A stretch of DNA of 64,000 bases from Stieleria neptunia. GTDB lineage: Bacteria; Planctomycetota; Planctomycetia; Pirellulales; Pirellulaceae. Positions 31,901 to 39,558 of the stretch are shown here, piece after piece. Every line of letters begins with the position of its first letter. Position 1 is the stretch's first letter. The position numbers were made by a program, and so were the translations under genes. The notes beneath the pieces are model-generated. The model made no database searches and had not been told where the DNA came from. It saw nothing but the letters and a program-made list of their open reading frames with translations. Location of the stretch: assembly GCF_007754155.1 (NCBI RefSeq), contig NZ_CP037423.1:5824567-5888566 (forward strand). The letters are read 5' to 3'.

Positions 31901-34900
31901 CCAACTGATACGTCACCGATTCTCCGATCACGACGTCATTCACGCCGTTGCTGCCGTCGTTGATGCTGGTGCCGAGCAGGGACTTGGAAAGGCCAATCGG
32001 ATTCACGGTAAACGTCGTCTCGTCGGTCGCGGCGTAGTTGTTCAGGGGCGTCGATCCGCTGATCGGCAAACCGCCCGCGCCGGTCCGCTCCGTTGCGTCG
32101 GCTCCGTTCAAACTGGACCAGGCAATCGTCGCGGTGCTGGAATGAATGTCTGCCGGCATCACATCAGCATGGATCGTGCCGACGACCGTGATGGTCAGCG
32201 ATTCGGTCAACGCGATGTCCACCGATTGTCCGGCTTTGAGTTGCAATTGGTTGCCGGCGAGCCATTCAAACCCAGCGGTCAAATCACCCAGAACGCTGTG
32301 TGTGACGGAATACGACGTGATGTCCATGTCCGTCGGCAGCGATGCGATAAAGGTTGTGTCGAAGGCGTCGGCCTGGCTGTCCGCTGTGTGGCGGATCGTT
32401 GAAGTGTACGTGACCGCATCCAAGGCATCACCGCTCGGCCTACTAACCGAATGAATGACTTGCAAATTCGGTTCGATGATCGTCACGTCCGTGGCGCTGC
32501 TGACCGCCGTCGCATCCACGACGCCGCCACGAACCCAGACGAACTGCACGTCATTGCCGACCCTCGTCGACTGTTGATTGACCGACGCATTGACGACCCG
32601 AGCGGTGTAAACAATTTCCAATGACTCAATCTTGGCGTTGTCATTGTCGGGATTGATGATTTGCCCAAGATCGAACGTCAATTGCTGGCCGTCGAGAGTT
32701 GGATGGTACGCGGCAAGCTGGTCGATTGGGTTTCCATCGCTGGTGATGATGTGCGTCGCGGCACCGCCACTGGTCACCGCAAGGCTGTCAAAGGAGACGA
32801 ATTCCAATCCGGGGTCCAAGGTATCGATGATCCTTGCGTCGTCAATCGTGGACTCCGGTATCTGAACGCGGATGCGGTATTGAACCAGTTCCCCGATGAC
32901 GGCTTCAGTCGTTGAATTGTTAAGGTCGTTGATCCCCGTCCCCACCAGTTCCTTGGTCGTCAGCGGACGGATGATGTGCAGATCAGTCGATCGTGTGGCT
33001 CGATAGTCGTTGACGCCCCCGCTCCCGATCCCGTGATCTTCTCCGTCGCCAGTGCGTTCGACCGCGGTTGCCCCGTCCATGCTGGTCCAGCGGACGTCTG
33101 CATTGCCGGTCAGTGTTTGTCCAGGGTTGACCGATTGGCTGACAACGCCGGTCACTCGAAGCGTCAACGTTTCGCCCTTTCGTAAATCAAATCCGGCTGG
33201 GGCGATGGTGGTGACCGTGTTGGTTGTCGACGAGAGGTCGAAGAGTGACGACAGGTCGCCGGCGCTGGAATGAAGCACCGAAACCAAAGAAACATTTTGC
33301 AACGCGCTCGGCAAGACTTCCGAGAGGATGACGTCAAATGCATCGGTGTCGCTGGCCGCGGAATGACGAACCACCAAATCCAGCGTCACGCGATCACCAG
33401 CATCGACGTGGTCCGGCGAGGCCACGTAGACCAATTCCAAATCGGGTTCGATCACAGTCACATCGGCCACGGCGCTGGCCGTCGATCGAGTTGCACCGTT
33501 TAGCTCCCATGTCACCCTGGCGGCATTGGACAGCACCGTACCGGCCTGCTCGCCCTGGTTGCCGGCTGTATTGTCGGTGCGCACGGTGTACCGAATCGTG
33601 ATGGTCTCCGGTGCCGAGTCGTTGGGCGCATTGATCAGATTCCCAAAATCGAATCGGATCTGTTGTCCACTGATTTGTGGTGTGACCGGGCCGGAAACGT
33701 CTGACACGATTGCTGAATCGACCGTCACCGCATCCAGGCTTTCAAAAACCAGCCCAGCTTCCAGCGTATCAATCACGACGGCGCGGTTCATGGTGGCTTC
33801 GGGAATGGTCACCACCAATTCATAAGTGGCCCGCTCGCCGATCACGGTTTCCGCTATGGCGTTGTTCGCGTCGACGATGCTGGTCGAGACGAGTGATTTG
33901 GTGACGGTCGGTGAGAACACGGTCAGCCGCGTCGAGGCGTTGTCGAAATGATGGTTCACGCCACCGGTTCCGGTTCGCTCGCCGGTCCCACTGCCGGATC
34001 CACCAGGCACATCGCTGCCGGTCGGGTTTCCGGCGGTACCCGATCCCGGCAAACTGGTGTAGGTCAGGTTCACGGGCGTGATCAGGGCTTCACCCGGTTG
34101 AACGGGTAATTCGAGCGTCGCGTCGAAAGTCACCGTCACGCGACCACCGGTGGGGATATGGTCAAACGCGATCTCGATCTGATTGCCGGAGGAGTGGTCG
34201 GTGATGGTTCCGAATCCACCGCTGTTAAGGACACGGATCGTGTCGGCATGCAACGTGACTTGGTCGGGCAGCAGACTGGTCAGCCGAGCTTCAAAGGCGT
34301 CGGAGTTCCTTGCGGAGTTGTCGTTGCTGAATTCGATGGTGAACGTCACTCGATCGCCGGCGTCCGCGTTGGATGGAGAAACACGGATCGCCAAGTCATC
34401 CATCGTCGGTTCAACGACTCGGGCGTTGGCTTGATTGCTGGTTTGCAGGGTCTGTCGCCCGGGCTTTTCCGTGGGATTGATTGACAGTTGGAAATCATTG
34501 CGCAGCACTGCGTTCTGTTGCGCCGACGCGTGGTTGAGCACCAGGGCATTGAACTCGATCACGATGTATTCGGCGTTTGCGTCGTTGTCTCGATTGACGA
34601 GGGTGCCGAGCTTGAACTGGGGATCGGTCCCGTTGTTATAGGAATCGGTGTCCGTGTGCAGGCTGGACGTTGAACCGACATTGATATCCGGCAGAACAAA
34701 CGTCGGCGAGATGACGGTGCTGCCGATCGAGTTCCCGGCGCCGCCGAGGCCGATGGGCAACGTGCCCGATCCGTTTGTCGATGAAATTCCGGCGTCGGAG
34801 AGGAAGGCCAACGTGGCGGTGCCATCATCGAGGTATTGCATGCCGCTCCGCAGTCGATCTCTGATCACCAGATCCGGTAACGTGCCTTCGGGGATTTCCA

Positions 34901-37900
34901 CCACCAGTTGATACCGCACGATTTCGCCGATTGCGATCCGTTCGCTGCCGCTGGTCAGCCCGGTATGCGCCTCGCTGGTTGCTACGATCGAGTGGTGCGT
35001 CGCGACGTTCTGGACCGTGATCGTTGCGTCATCCGCGAGTGCCCCCGCCGGCAGACTGACCGCATGATTCGCTCCGCCGTCGATTGCACCGTAGGCGATG
35101 ATCTGGGCAGACGATTGGTAGCTTTGATTGATCTCGACTTCTTCGCGTAGTTGAACATCATAGGTGATGATGATCACGTTTGATCCGCTGCCGCCGCCGT
35201 CGGCTTGTTTGTGGATCGCCCCTTCTGCGGCCGATGGGTCGGTGATTTCGATACCGGTGGTAAACAGGTCGCCGGTGAAGTCCAGTGCCGTGCCATCGCC
35301 GCGATGGACTTGCAAGTTCAGCCCCGAGGCGGCGATCGCGTATTGTGGCGGGAGGGCATCGACGACTTTTAAATTGAAGCCGTCGGCGCCACCTGAGTTC
35401 TGGATCGCAATGGCAACCTTCACACGATCCCCCGCATCCACGTCGTGGAGATCGGCATCGATCGGATCGGTGGCCAGATCCGCAGCGGTGATCCGTCCGG
35501 TAAACGCAATTCCCGGGTCGCCGGGCGGCGCGAATGCCGTCGGTGCCGGTGTCGATGTAAAACGGGGGTGGGGTCCATCGGTCGACACCATTCCCTTGGT
35601 GATCGTCAACTCGGGGGCTGCGGCCAGGTTTTGGGTGATCGTGTTCGATGAGCGGACTTCCGTTGTGGTCAACTGATACGTCGCAATCGCTTGGTTGGTC
35701 AACAACAACCCGTCGTCGAAATGCATGTCTTGCGCGGTCACCGTGAACAGGATTTCGATGGTTTCTGCGATACTGTCGACGACATCAAAACTGCCAAAAT
35801 TGAAATGGACGCTGTTGGAATCGCCATCGACTGCCAGCGTCGGTGGATCCGTGCTCGATGCGACCTGGTCCAACGTGTGCGCCGGACCGTAACTGAACAT
35901 GCCCGCAGGCGGCGGTGTGGCGGACGGCCCTCCACCGGCAAACGAGGTGACTTCGTTGGCTCGATAGATCGGCAGCGGCAAGAAGTCGGTCAGGATCAAG
36001 TTTTCGTAGTCAGCTGTTGGCATTGAAAACGCAAGTCGGTAGGTGATCGATTGCCCCGCCATGATCGGGTCGTTGCGTTTGTTCGTGTCTCCCTCGATGG
36101 CGTACACCGACTTGCTGATCGCCGGCCCGACAATGAAGAGGCTGGTGCCACTGGAATCCGATTCAAATTGTGTATCGCTGATTCCGTCTCGCACGCGGCC
36201 CGTCACCGTGACGGAACTGGCCAACGGATCGCCGGCGTCCACCGATCGGTCCCCCGACAGGTAGTACGTCGTGAAGTCTTCTTGGATGACGGTTCGGAAA
36301 CGGATTTCGACCGTCGTGCCGCCGTCCGAGTCCGCATCGTCAAATCGGTCCCCCGTCAGAATGCCGTCGCTGATGGCCGATGCGAGGTCAAAGCGGACTT
36401 CGGTCGCCCCACTGCCGGTTCCCTGTTTGGTGATCGAGTGCTGCGTTTCAGAGAATGTCCCACTGGAAACAACACCTTGCTCGCGGATCACGAATAGCGG
36501 TTGGAAGGAATCGTCCCACAATTGTCCATCGCTGAACGTCTCCTGGACGATCAGGTCGGCGAACTCGAAATAGTCCGAGACTTGAACGTGCATCACATAC
36601 TCAAGCGTGTCGCCGGGAGTCGCACCGCGTGCACCGGTGTCGTTGACGATGGCGACGGATTGTTGAATCGACAACGACTGCTGTGAAACGGCCGAGTCGG
36701 TGGAATCGTCATTGTCGGAAATCGACGCGGATTGATAGACTCCGGTGACCTGGGCATCATTCACCGCGACCCTGTCGTCGCCGCTTGAACCATCCAAGAC
36801 CGGATTGCCGTCGGCATCGGTCTTGCTGATCCAGGCTTGATAGGTGATCACTGCGTCGGCGCTACCAGATCCGGTCAGGCTTCCCAGGTCGACTGCAAGC
36901 CGGTTTCCCGGTGGGTTTTGTGGCGACCCAGCAGTGGGCGACGCCGCAGTGGGCTCCGTCGTCGAATAGCTGCCCGTTGAGATGACCTGCAGCGAGCCGG
37001 GCACATAGACGTACGAATGGGGCAGAGCATCTTCCACCAGCACCTGTTCGACCGTTTCACCCTCCGCCACTTTCAGGGTCAACGTAAAGGTGATGGGGAA
37101 GTTTCTCCCCGTGCTTCGCTCCGCCTCGGCGGCATCACTGGTCTTTACCAATTGCAACACCGTCGGTGTGACGGACGCTGTGACCGCTGTGTCGAAAATC
37201 GGTGGATCCGTCGTACGGTTGTCAATCGGGTCGTTTCCCAGTGCGAAGAAACCGACGGCGGACAGGTCGAGTGGCGTGCCGACAGTCGCTCCATCGGTAC
37301 CACTCAACGCCGCGCTAAAGTGAACGGTCGCATCGGGCTGTTCGGGGACAAAGCTTCCAAACGGCAATTGATACACCAGCAAGCTGTCGCCGGCAGATCC
37401 GGTCACCGTCAGTCCCGTCACCGGATGAAGGATGGGATTGCCGCCGTCGTTGACCAGATCTCCATCGGCATTGAACGTTCCCGCCACGATCGGATCCAAT
37501 GTTCCCGCGAAGATGGAGGCGTGGTTGATGCGAACACCGTGCGGCACGTGCAGATCAAAGTAGGGCGCGAAACCCGCGTCCGAGTGTGTGGGTGACGTGT
37601 TGTCAAAGGTGACGTCGAATTGGAACTCCTCATTGAGAAACGCTTCGGATGGCACTTGAAAGGAGACGTGCGGCGCCGGTGATAGCGTGCCGGTCCACTG
37701 CATCGCCGTTGTCTCGATCCACAGTGACGGGGTCTGGATCTGTCCGTGGTGGAACTCCAATTCCCAGTCGCCGCCGTCATCAGAATTGCCGGTGGTGTCA
37801 TCCGATGCGGCGACGTCGGCGCCGGTCAACTGAGCCAGCGTGTCGATGAGGTGTTGGCCGGGGCCAGAGCGGGCGAGGTCGCAGCCGTAGATCAGGAGGT

Positions 37901-38429
37901 CGCCGTCGCTTGCCAAGGCGCGGCCGATCGATTCAAGTTCCAACGCATACTGATTCGATAGATCATCCGCATCGAACGGTTGTTCGCCCAAGTGCAGCAC
38001 GCCATCGCGGCCGTGCGAGATCAGATGGATCGCGTCGAGTTCCGTTCTGCCGGTGAGCGCTTCGGCGATCTGGGCAAAGCCGTCTCTGGCGGGATCAAGG
38101 TAGACGATTTCCAGGGGCTGGTCTTGTTGATCGATGTCCTCGAGAAGGGTTTCGAAGTCGTCAATGGTGGTGTCGACAAACGCGATTTGACGGATCGTGG
38201 ACTGCTCCGCTGGGGCGGCTGGCTGGACGAGATCGGTGTGATTGGAAATCGTCTGGATTTCCGGTGCTCGTTCGTCAGGTAGGTCTGGATTGGCGATCTC
38301 GATGTCGTCCGGTGTTGCATCGAGTGCGATGAAGTTTGCCAAATCGGCATCGAACAACACCCGTTCTTCAAGCTGTTCGGACAGGCGCCGTCGGAGCGGC
38401 TTGGTGGATCGATTCATGCGCGTCATCAT
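28920..38429 (-). CDS. Giant surface protein: LEPR-XLL-like N-terminus, DUF4347, many DUF11-type repeats
   Basis: A 3169-residue acidic protein. The ATG at 38427-38429 has GGAG upstream. Residues about 14-28 read RRLSEQLEERVLFDA, a variant of the LEPR-XLL motif seen at the start of giant exported planctomycete proteins. A DUF4347 domain follows (about 80-240; DAIHLISHGRDGVLHLG, LLIYGCDLARSGPG). The rest is beta-rich, made of DUF11/isopeptide-type repeats in alternating types: KSLxGTxINDxNN...VIGExVxYxLxVxIPE units, EPxLxxxxxxSPxxxDAGDRV units and, near the C-terminus, three GNxDVTYxxxIxxxG units ending in RLxPGExVxIxLxVxxDPDAPG. Probable role: adhesin or matrix protein outside the cell. No clear C-terminal anchor is visible. 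Confidence 0.85.
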   Translation of the reverse strand: MMTRMNRSTKPLRRRLSEQLEERVLFDADLANFIALDATPDDIEIANPDLPDERAPEIQTISNHTDLVQPAAPAEQSTIRQIAFVDTTIDDFETLLEDIDQQDQPLEIVYLDPARDGFAQIAEALTGRTELDAIHLISHGRDGVLHLGEQPFDADDLSNQYALELESIGRALASDGDLLIYGCDLARSGPGQHLIDTLAQLTGADVAASDDTTGNSDDGGDWELEFHHGQIQTPSLWIETTAMQWTGTLSPAPHVSFQVPSEAFLNEEFQFDVTFDNTSPTHSDAGFAPYFDLHVPHGVRINHASIFAGTLDPIVAGTFNADGDLVNDGGNPILHPVTGLTVTGSAGDSLLVYQLPFGSFVPEQPDATVHFSAALSGTDGATVGTPLDLSAVGFFALGNDPIDNRTTDPPIFDTAVTASVTPTVLQLVKTSDAAEAERSTGRNFPITFTLTLKVAEGETVEQVLVEDALPHSYVYVPGSLQVISTGSYSTTEPTAASPTAGSPQNPPGNRLAVDLGSLTGSGSADAVITYQAWISKTDADGNPVLDGSSGDDRVAVNDAQVTGVYQSASISDNDDSTDSAVSQQSLSIQQSVAIVNDTGARGATPGDTLEYVMHVQVSDYFEFADLIVQETFSDGQLWDDSFQPLFVIREQGVVSSGTFSETQHSITKQGTGSGATEVRFDLASAISDGILTGDRFDDADSDGGTTVEIRFRTVIQEDFTTYYLSGDRSVDAGDPLASSVTVTGRVRDGISDTQFESDSSGTSLFIVGPAISKSVYAIEGDTNKRNDPIMAGQSITYRLAFSMPTADYENLILTDFLPLPIYRANEVTSFAGGGPSATPPPAGMFSYGPAHTLDQVASSTDPPTLAVDGDSNSVHFNFGSFDVVDSIAETIEILFTVTAQDMHFDDGLLLTNQAIATYQLTTTEVRSSNTITQNLAAAPELTITKGMVSTDGPHPRFTSTPAPTAFAPPGDPGIAFTGRITAADLATDPIDADLHDVDAGDRVKVAIAIQNSGGADGFNLKVVDALPPQYAIAASGLNLQVHRGDGTALDFTGDLFTTGIEITDPSAAEGAIHKQADGGGSGSNVIIITYDVQLREEVEINQSYQSSAQIIAYGAIDGGANHAVSLPAGALADDATITVQNVATHHSIVATSEAHTGLTSGSERIAIGEIVRYQLVVEIPEGTLPDLVIRDRLRSGMQYLDDGTATLAFLSDAGISSTNGSGTLPIGLGGAGNSIGSTVISPTFVLPDINVGSTSSLHTDTDSYNNGTDPQFKLGTLVNRDNDANAEYIVIEFNALVLNHASAQQNAVLRNDFQLSINPTEKPGRQTLQTSNQANARVVEPTMDDLAIRVSPSNADAGDRVTFTIEFSNDNSARNSDAFEARLTSLLPDQVTLHADTIRVLNSGGFGTITDHSSGNQIEIAFDHIPTGGRVTVTFDATLELPVQPGEALITPVNLTYTSLPGSGTAGNPTGSDVPGGSGSGTGERTGTGGVNHHFDNASTRLTVFSPTVTKSLVSTSIVDANNAIAETVIGERATYELVVTIPEATMNRAVVIDTLEAGLVFESLDAVTVDSAIVSDVSGPVTPQISGQQIRFDFGNLINAPNDSAPETITIRYTVRTDNTAGNQGEQAGTVLSNAARVTWELNGATRSTASAVADVTVIEPDLELVYVASPDHVDAGDRVTLDLVVRHSAASDTDAFDVILSEVLPSALQNVSLVSVLHSSAGDLSSLFDLSSTTNTVTTIAPAGFDLRKGETLTLRVTGVVSQSVNPGQTLTGNADVRWTSMDGATAVERTGDGEDHGIGSGGVNDYRATRSTDLHIIRPLTTKELVGTGINDLNNSTTEAVIGELVQYRIRVQIPESTIDDARIIDTLDPGLEFVSFDSLAVTSGGAATHIITSDGNPIDQLAAYHPTLDGQQLTFDLGQIINPDNDNAKIESLEIVYTARVVNASVNQQSTRVGNDVQFVWVRGGVVDATAVSSATDVTIIEPNLQVIHSVSRPSGDALDAVTYTSTIRHTADSQADAFDTTFIASLPTDMDITSYSVTHSVLGDLTAGFEWLAGNQLQLKAGQSVDIALTESLTITVVGTIHADVMPADIHSSTATIAWSSLNGADATERTGAGGLPISGSTPLNNYAATDETTFTVNPIGLSKSLLGTSINDGSNGVNDVVIGESVTYQLEVTLPEGDAEALVITDTMDLGLEFVSLDSVVHSAGLAWSAASFSPSIVGDGQTPPQSLIFDLGDVTNSDTDNGVTESIVLTYTARVSNLPSNASLPVSGGTILDESATLTYNHRGTSKTTPPVSASDVTVLEPQLRLAVTVSDHTPSLNQVVRYTTTIGHSAGSNATAHNLSFLDTLPEGMQLLGVTVTGATLEFDGSDSGSVALLLDSLPVGQTATIRYDVRITDNLAAITNTLQNDAVVQWTSLPDGVYSGDNTERDGDGGHSGQDDYVAQARETSTIIHPLVEITQSTIATTPAASGTTGNVDITYELTITSTGNDPLTQIAIDEDFSILFGNGFVDVVVPPAVIHTTANRPLTLNPVYDGTSINPSIVDNSVGNSNRMLPGESVTIRLTVEVDPDAPGISVDNGSMIAQAQVSGVGEVSGLTAVDLSDDPDRPANVELDPIADNEPDDPNIHRIPMLSLTKQIIGSPTPSTSGVSGNYDVTYQIRIDNNGSTPLDELTLVEDLEELLGDAFVGIVSAPAVVDGNASDAPKLNAGYSGRGTGTSLIDASASGRLDSGQFLVIQLTIELDPDAPGRRLDSVRDDANGDFENQAVIAAKDPVTGQMVWDRSDDPTDPTNVDGDPANPDDHSDDDNDPDDPVSLEFVEIGVAKRVSHEQRIGMSSLVTIQIMVENTGSVYLENIELLDDVQSQFGDNFDSVVTAPTIIASSAMVDPILQPGYADNPSQNMFDGNSGRLAPGEQVLVQLVVRVKPTTGQANVVLVNQAMAAGTPIDAAGSPVMNQSNQTIRRVTDWSDSGTDPATNNPGAPGDTGGFDDPTPTSLTYFTYDGFNNFSNPFDVARQYESDSTAFPTRLLSQEIPRLAANPIFSGTALPGARVIATLYNSDGEQLVRASVFADMGGNWMMQFQGLDQEEEVRVEFEEISTAAETFTTAGDSFGAPGLPHGQTHYHSLQHWSAYDDRYDFNAVYRGSARQSLSNEHRQANRPIGFGG

Positions 38430-38693
38430 TCAACGGCTCCGTGCAGCCGGCGAATGTTGGGGAGGCGCCGGCTGCCGAGTGGTTCGGGAGGAGATCGCAA
38501 TTCACGGTGGGGCGTTGCCGCGAGACACGCGTGGCCACCGGATGCCGATTTCTCTTGATAACGGCTGGGGGCAAACCCTCGGCGGAGCGAAACCCGAGGG
38601 TTTACCCTCGCGATTGGCCAAAGACTGCCGATCAGGGGATCCGTGACGTTTGTAGCGTTTCAGTGACGCAGGGGGCACCAAAGTCGGTGCATC

Positions 38694-39030
38694 GGCAAGA
38701 CGATGGGGGCAAGACGATGGGGGCAAGACGATGGGGGCAAGACGATGGGGGCAAGACGATGGGGAGACGATGGGGAGACGATGGGGAGACGATGGGGAGA
38801 GGATGGGGAGAGGATGGCAGAATGATCCGGGGCAGAATGATGGAGAGCGGGAGGTGTGAAGCATTTGCCTGGTGGTTCTGACTTCATCGTTTTGCCCCCA
38901 TTGTTTTGCCTCCCCCACCGGCCTCCCCCACCGGACTCCCCCACCGGACTCCCCCACCGGACTCCCCCATCGTTCTGCCAGCCATCGTTCTGCCAGCCAT
39001 CATTCTGCCAGCCATCATTCTGCCAGCCCT
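38694..39030. repeat. Expanded inverted-end repeat element with internal tandem arrays
   Basis: From left to right: five units of GGGGGCAAGACGAT, five of GGGGAGACGAT or GGGGAGAGGAT, the core GGCAGAATGATCCGGGGCAG with GAATGATGGAGAGCGGGAGG, then TCATCGTTTTGCCCCC, four units of CTCCCCCACCGGA, and four of ATCRTTCTGCCAGCC. The core is shared with the copies at 42414 and 44722; the flanking arrays are expansions of the two ends. The region fills the space between the surface-protein start and the blaI-like promoter. Confidence 0.8.
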
Positions 39031-39051
39031 TCGCCTCGAAGCATTTTCTCC

Positions 39052-39080
39052 TTGACATCCTATCCGGAACCCTTAAGCTT
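39052..39080 (+). promoter_or_regulatory. Candidate promoter of the blaI-like gene
   Basis: A consensus TTGACA lies at 39052-39057; a weak -10 (TAAGCT) lies 16 bases further on at 39074-39079, inside the operator-like palindrome. It begins right after the repeat array. Confidence 0.4.
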
Positions 39081-39097
39081 AAAGCGTTAAGCGTAAG
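39072..39097. promoter_or_regulatory. Operator-like 26-base palindrome before the blaI-like gene
   Basis: The 26 bases starting CTTAAGCTTAAAG and ending TTAAGCGTAAG match their own reverse complement at 22 positions. The palindrome overlaps the candidate promoter and ends 16 bases before the start codon, with the AGGAG ribosome site at 39103-39107 just after it. BlaI/MecI repressors bind such dyads to control themselves and their M56 partner. Confidence 0.6.
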
Positions 39098-39113
39098 CGA
39101 CCAGGAGAACTCG

Positions 39114-39506
39114 ATGTCTGAGCAGCTTCCCACCGATCGTGAATTACAGATCCTCGGCGTCCTTTGGGCACGCGGCGAATGCACCGTCCGCGAGGTGTAC
39201 GAGGAACTTCGCGGGCAGGGCGAAGCGTTGGCTCAAAACACGGTGCAAGCCTTCCTGCGTTTGATGACTGAAAAACAGCTCGTCACCTATCGACAACAAG
39301 GGCGGGCGTTCGTTTACCGCGCGGCGGTTGCTCAGAAACGCACCCGTGGTCAATTGGTTTCGTCATTGGTGCAACGCGCATTTGACGGAGCGGTCGACGC
39401 GATGGTCCAGAGCGCTTTTGATGCAAAACCGCCCAGTGAAGCAGAGTTGCAGCGACTCGAAGAATTGTTGATGCAACATCGAGCCGGCAAGAAGAAATCA
39501 CGTTGA
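39114..39506 (+). CDS. BlaI/MecI-family transcriptional repressor
   Basis: A 130-residue winged-helix repressor: ELQILGVLWARGECTVREVYEEL contains the recognition region, then NTVQAFLRLMTEKQLVTYRQQGRAFVYRA, as in the BlaI wing. The C-terminal helical section serves dimerisation and, in known systems, holds the site cleaved by the M56 sensor protease. The ATG at 39114 has a good AGGAG 7 bases upstream; the longer frame from 38856 runs through the repeat array and is rejected. It is followed after about 50 bases by the M56 gene. Confidence 0.92.
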   Translation: MSEQLPTDRELQILGVLWARGECTVREVYEELRGQGEALAQNTVQAFLRLMTEKQLVTYRQQGRAFVYRAAVAQKRTRGQLVSSLVQRAFDGAVDAMVQSAFDAKPPSEAELQRLEELLMQHRAGKKKSR

Positions 39507-39558
39507 CCATCAACAGCGTGAATTGAATTCGCGACACACCCACCATCCATCGAGATCG

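Noticed and set aside
33425..34543. Long plus-strand open frames across the giant surface-protein gene
   Set aside because: They are opposite-strand shadows of a biased GC-rich coding sequence with no recognisable protein features.
38694..39030. CRISPR-like or coding repeat array
   Set aside because: Unit lengths are 11-15 bases with no spacers; frames through it give low-complexity WQND-type peptides on both strands.
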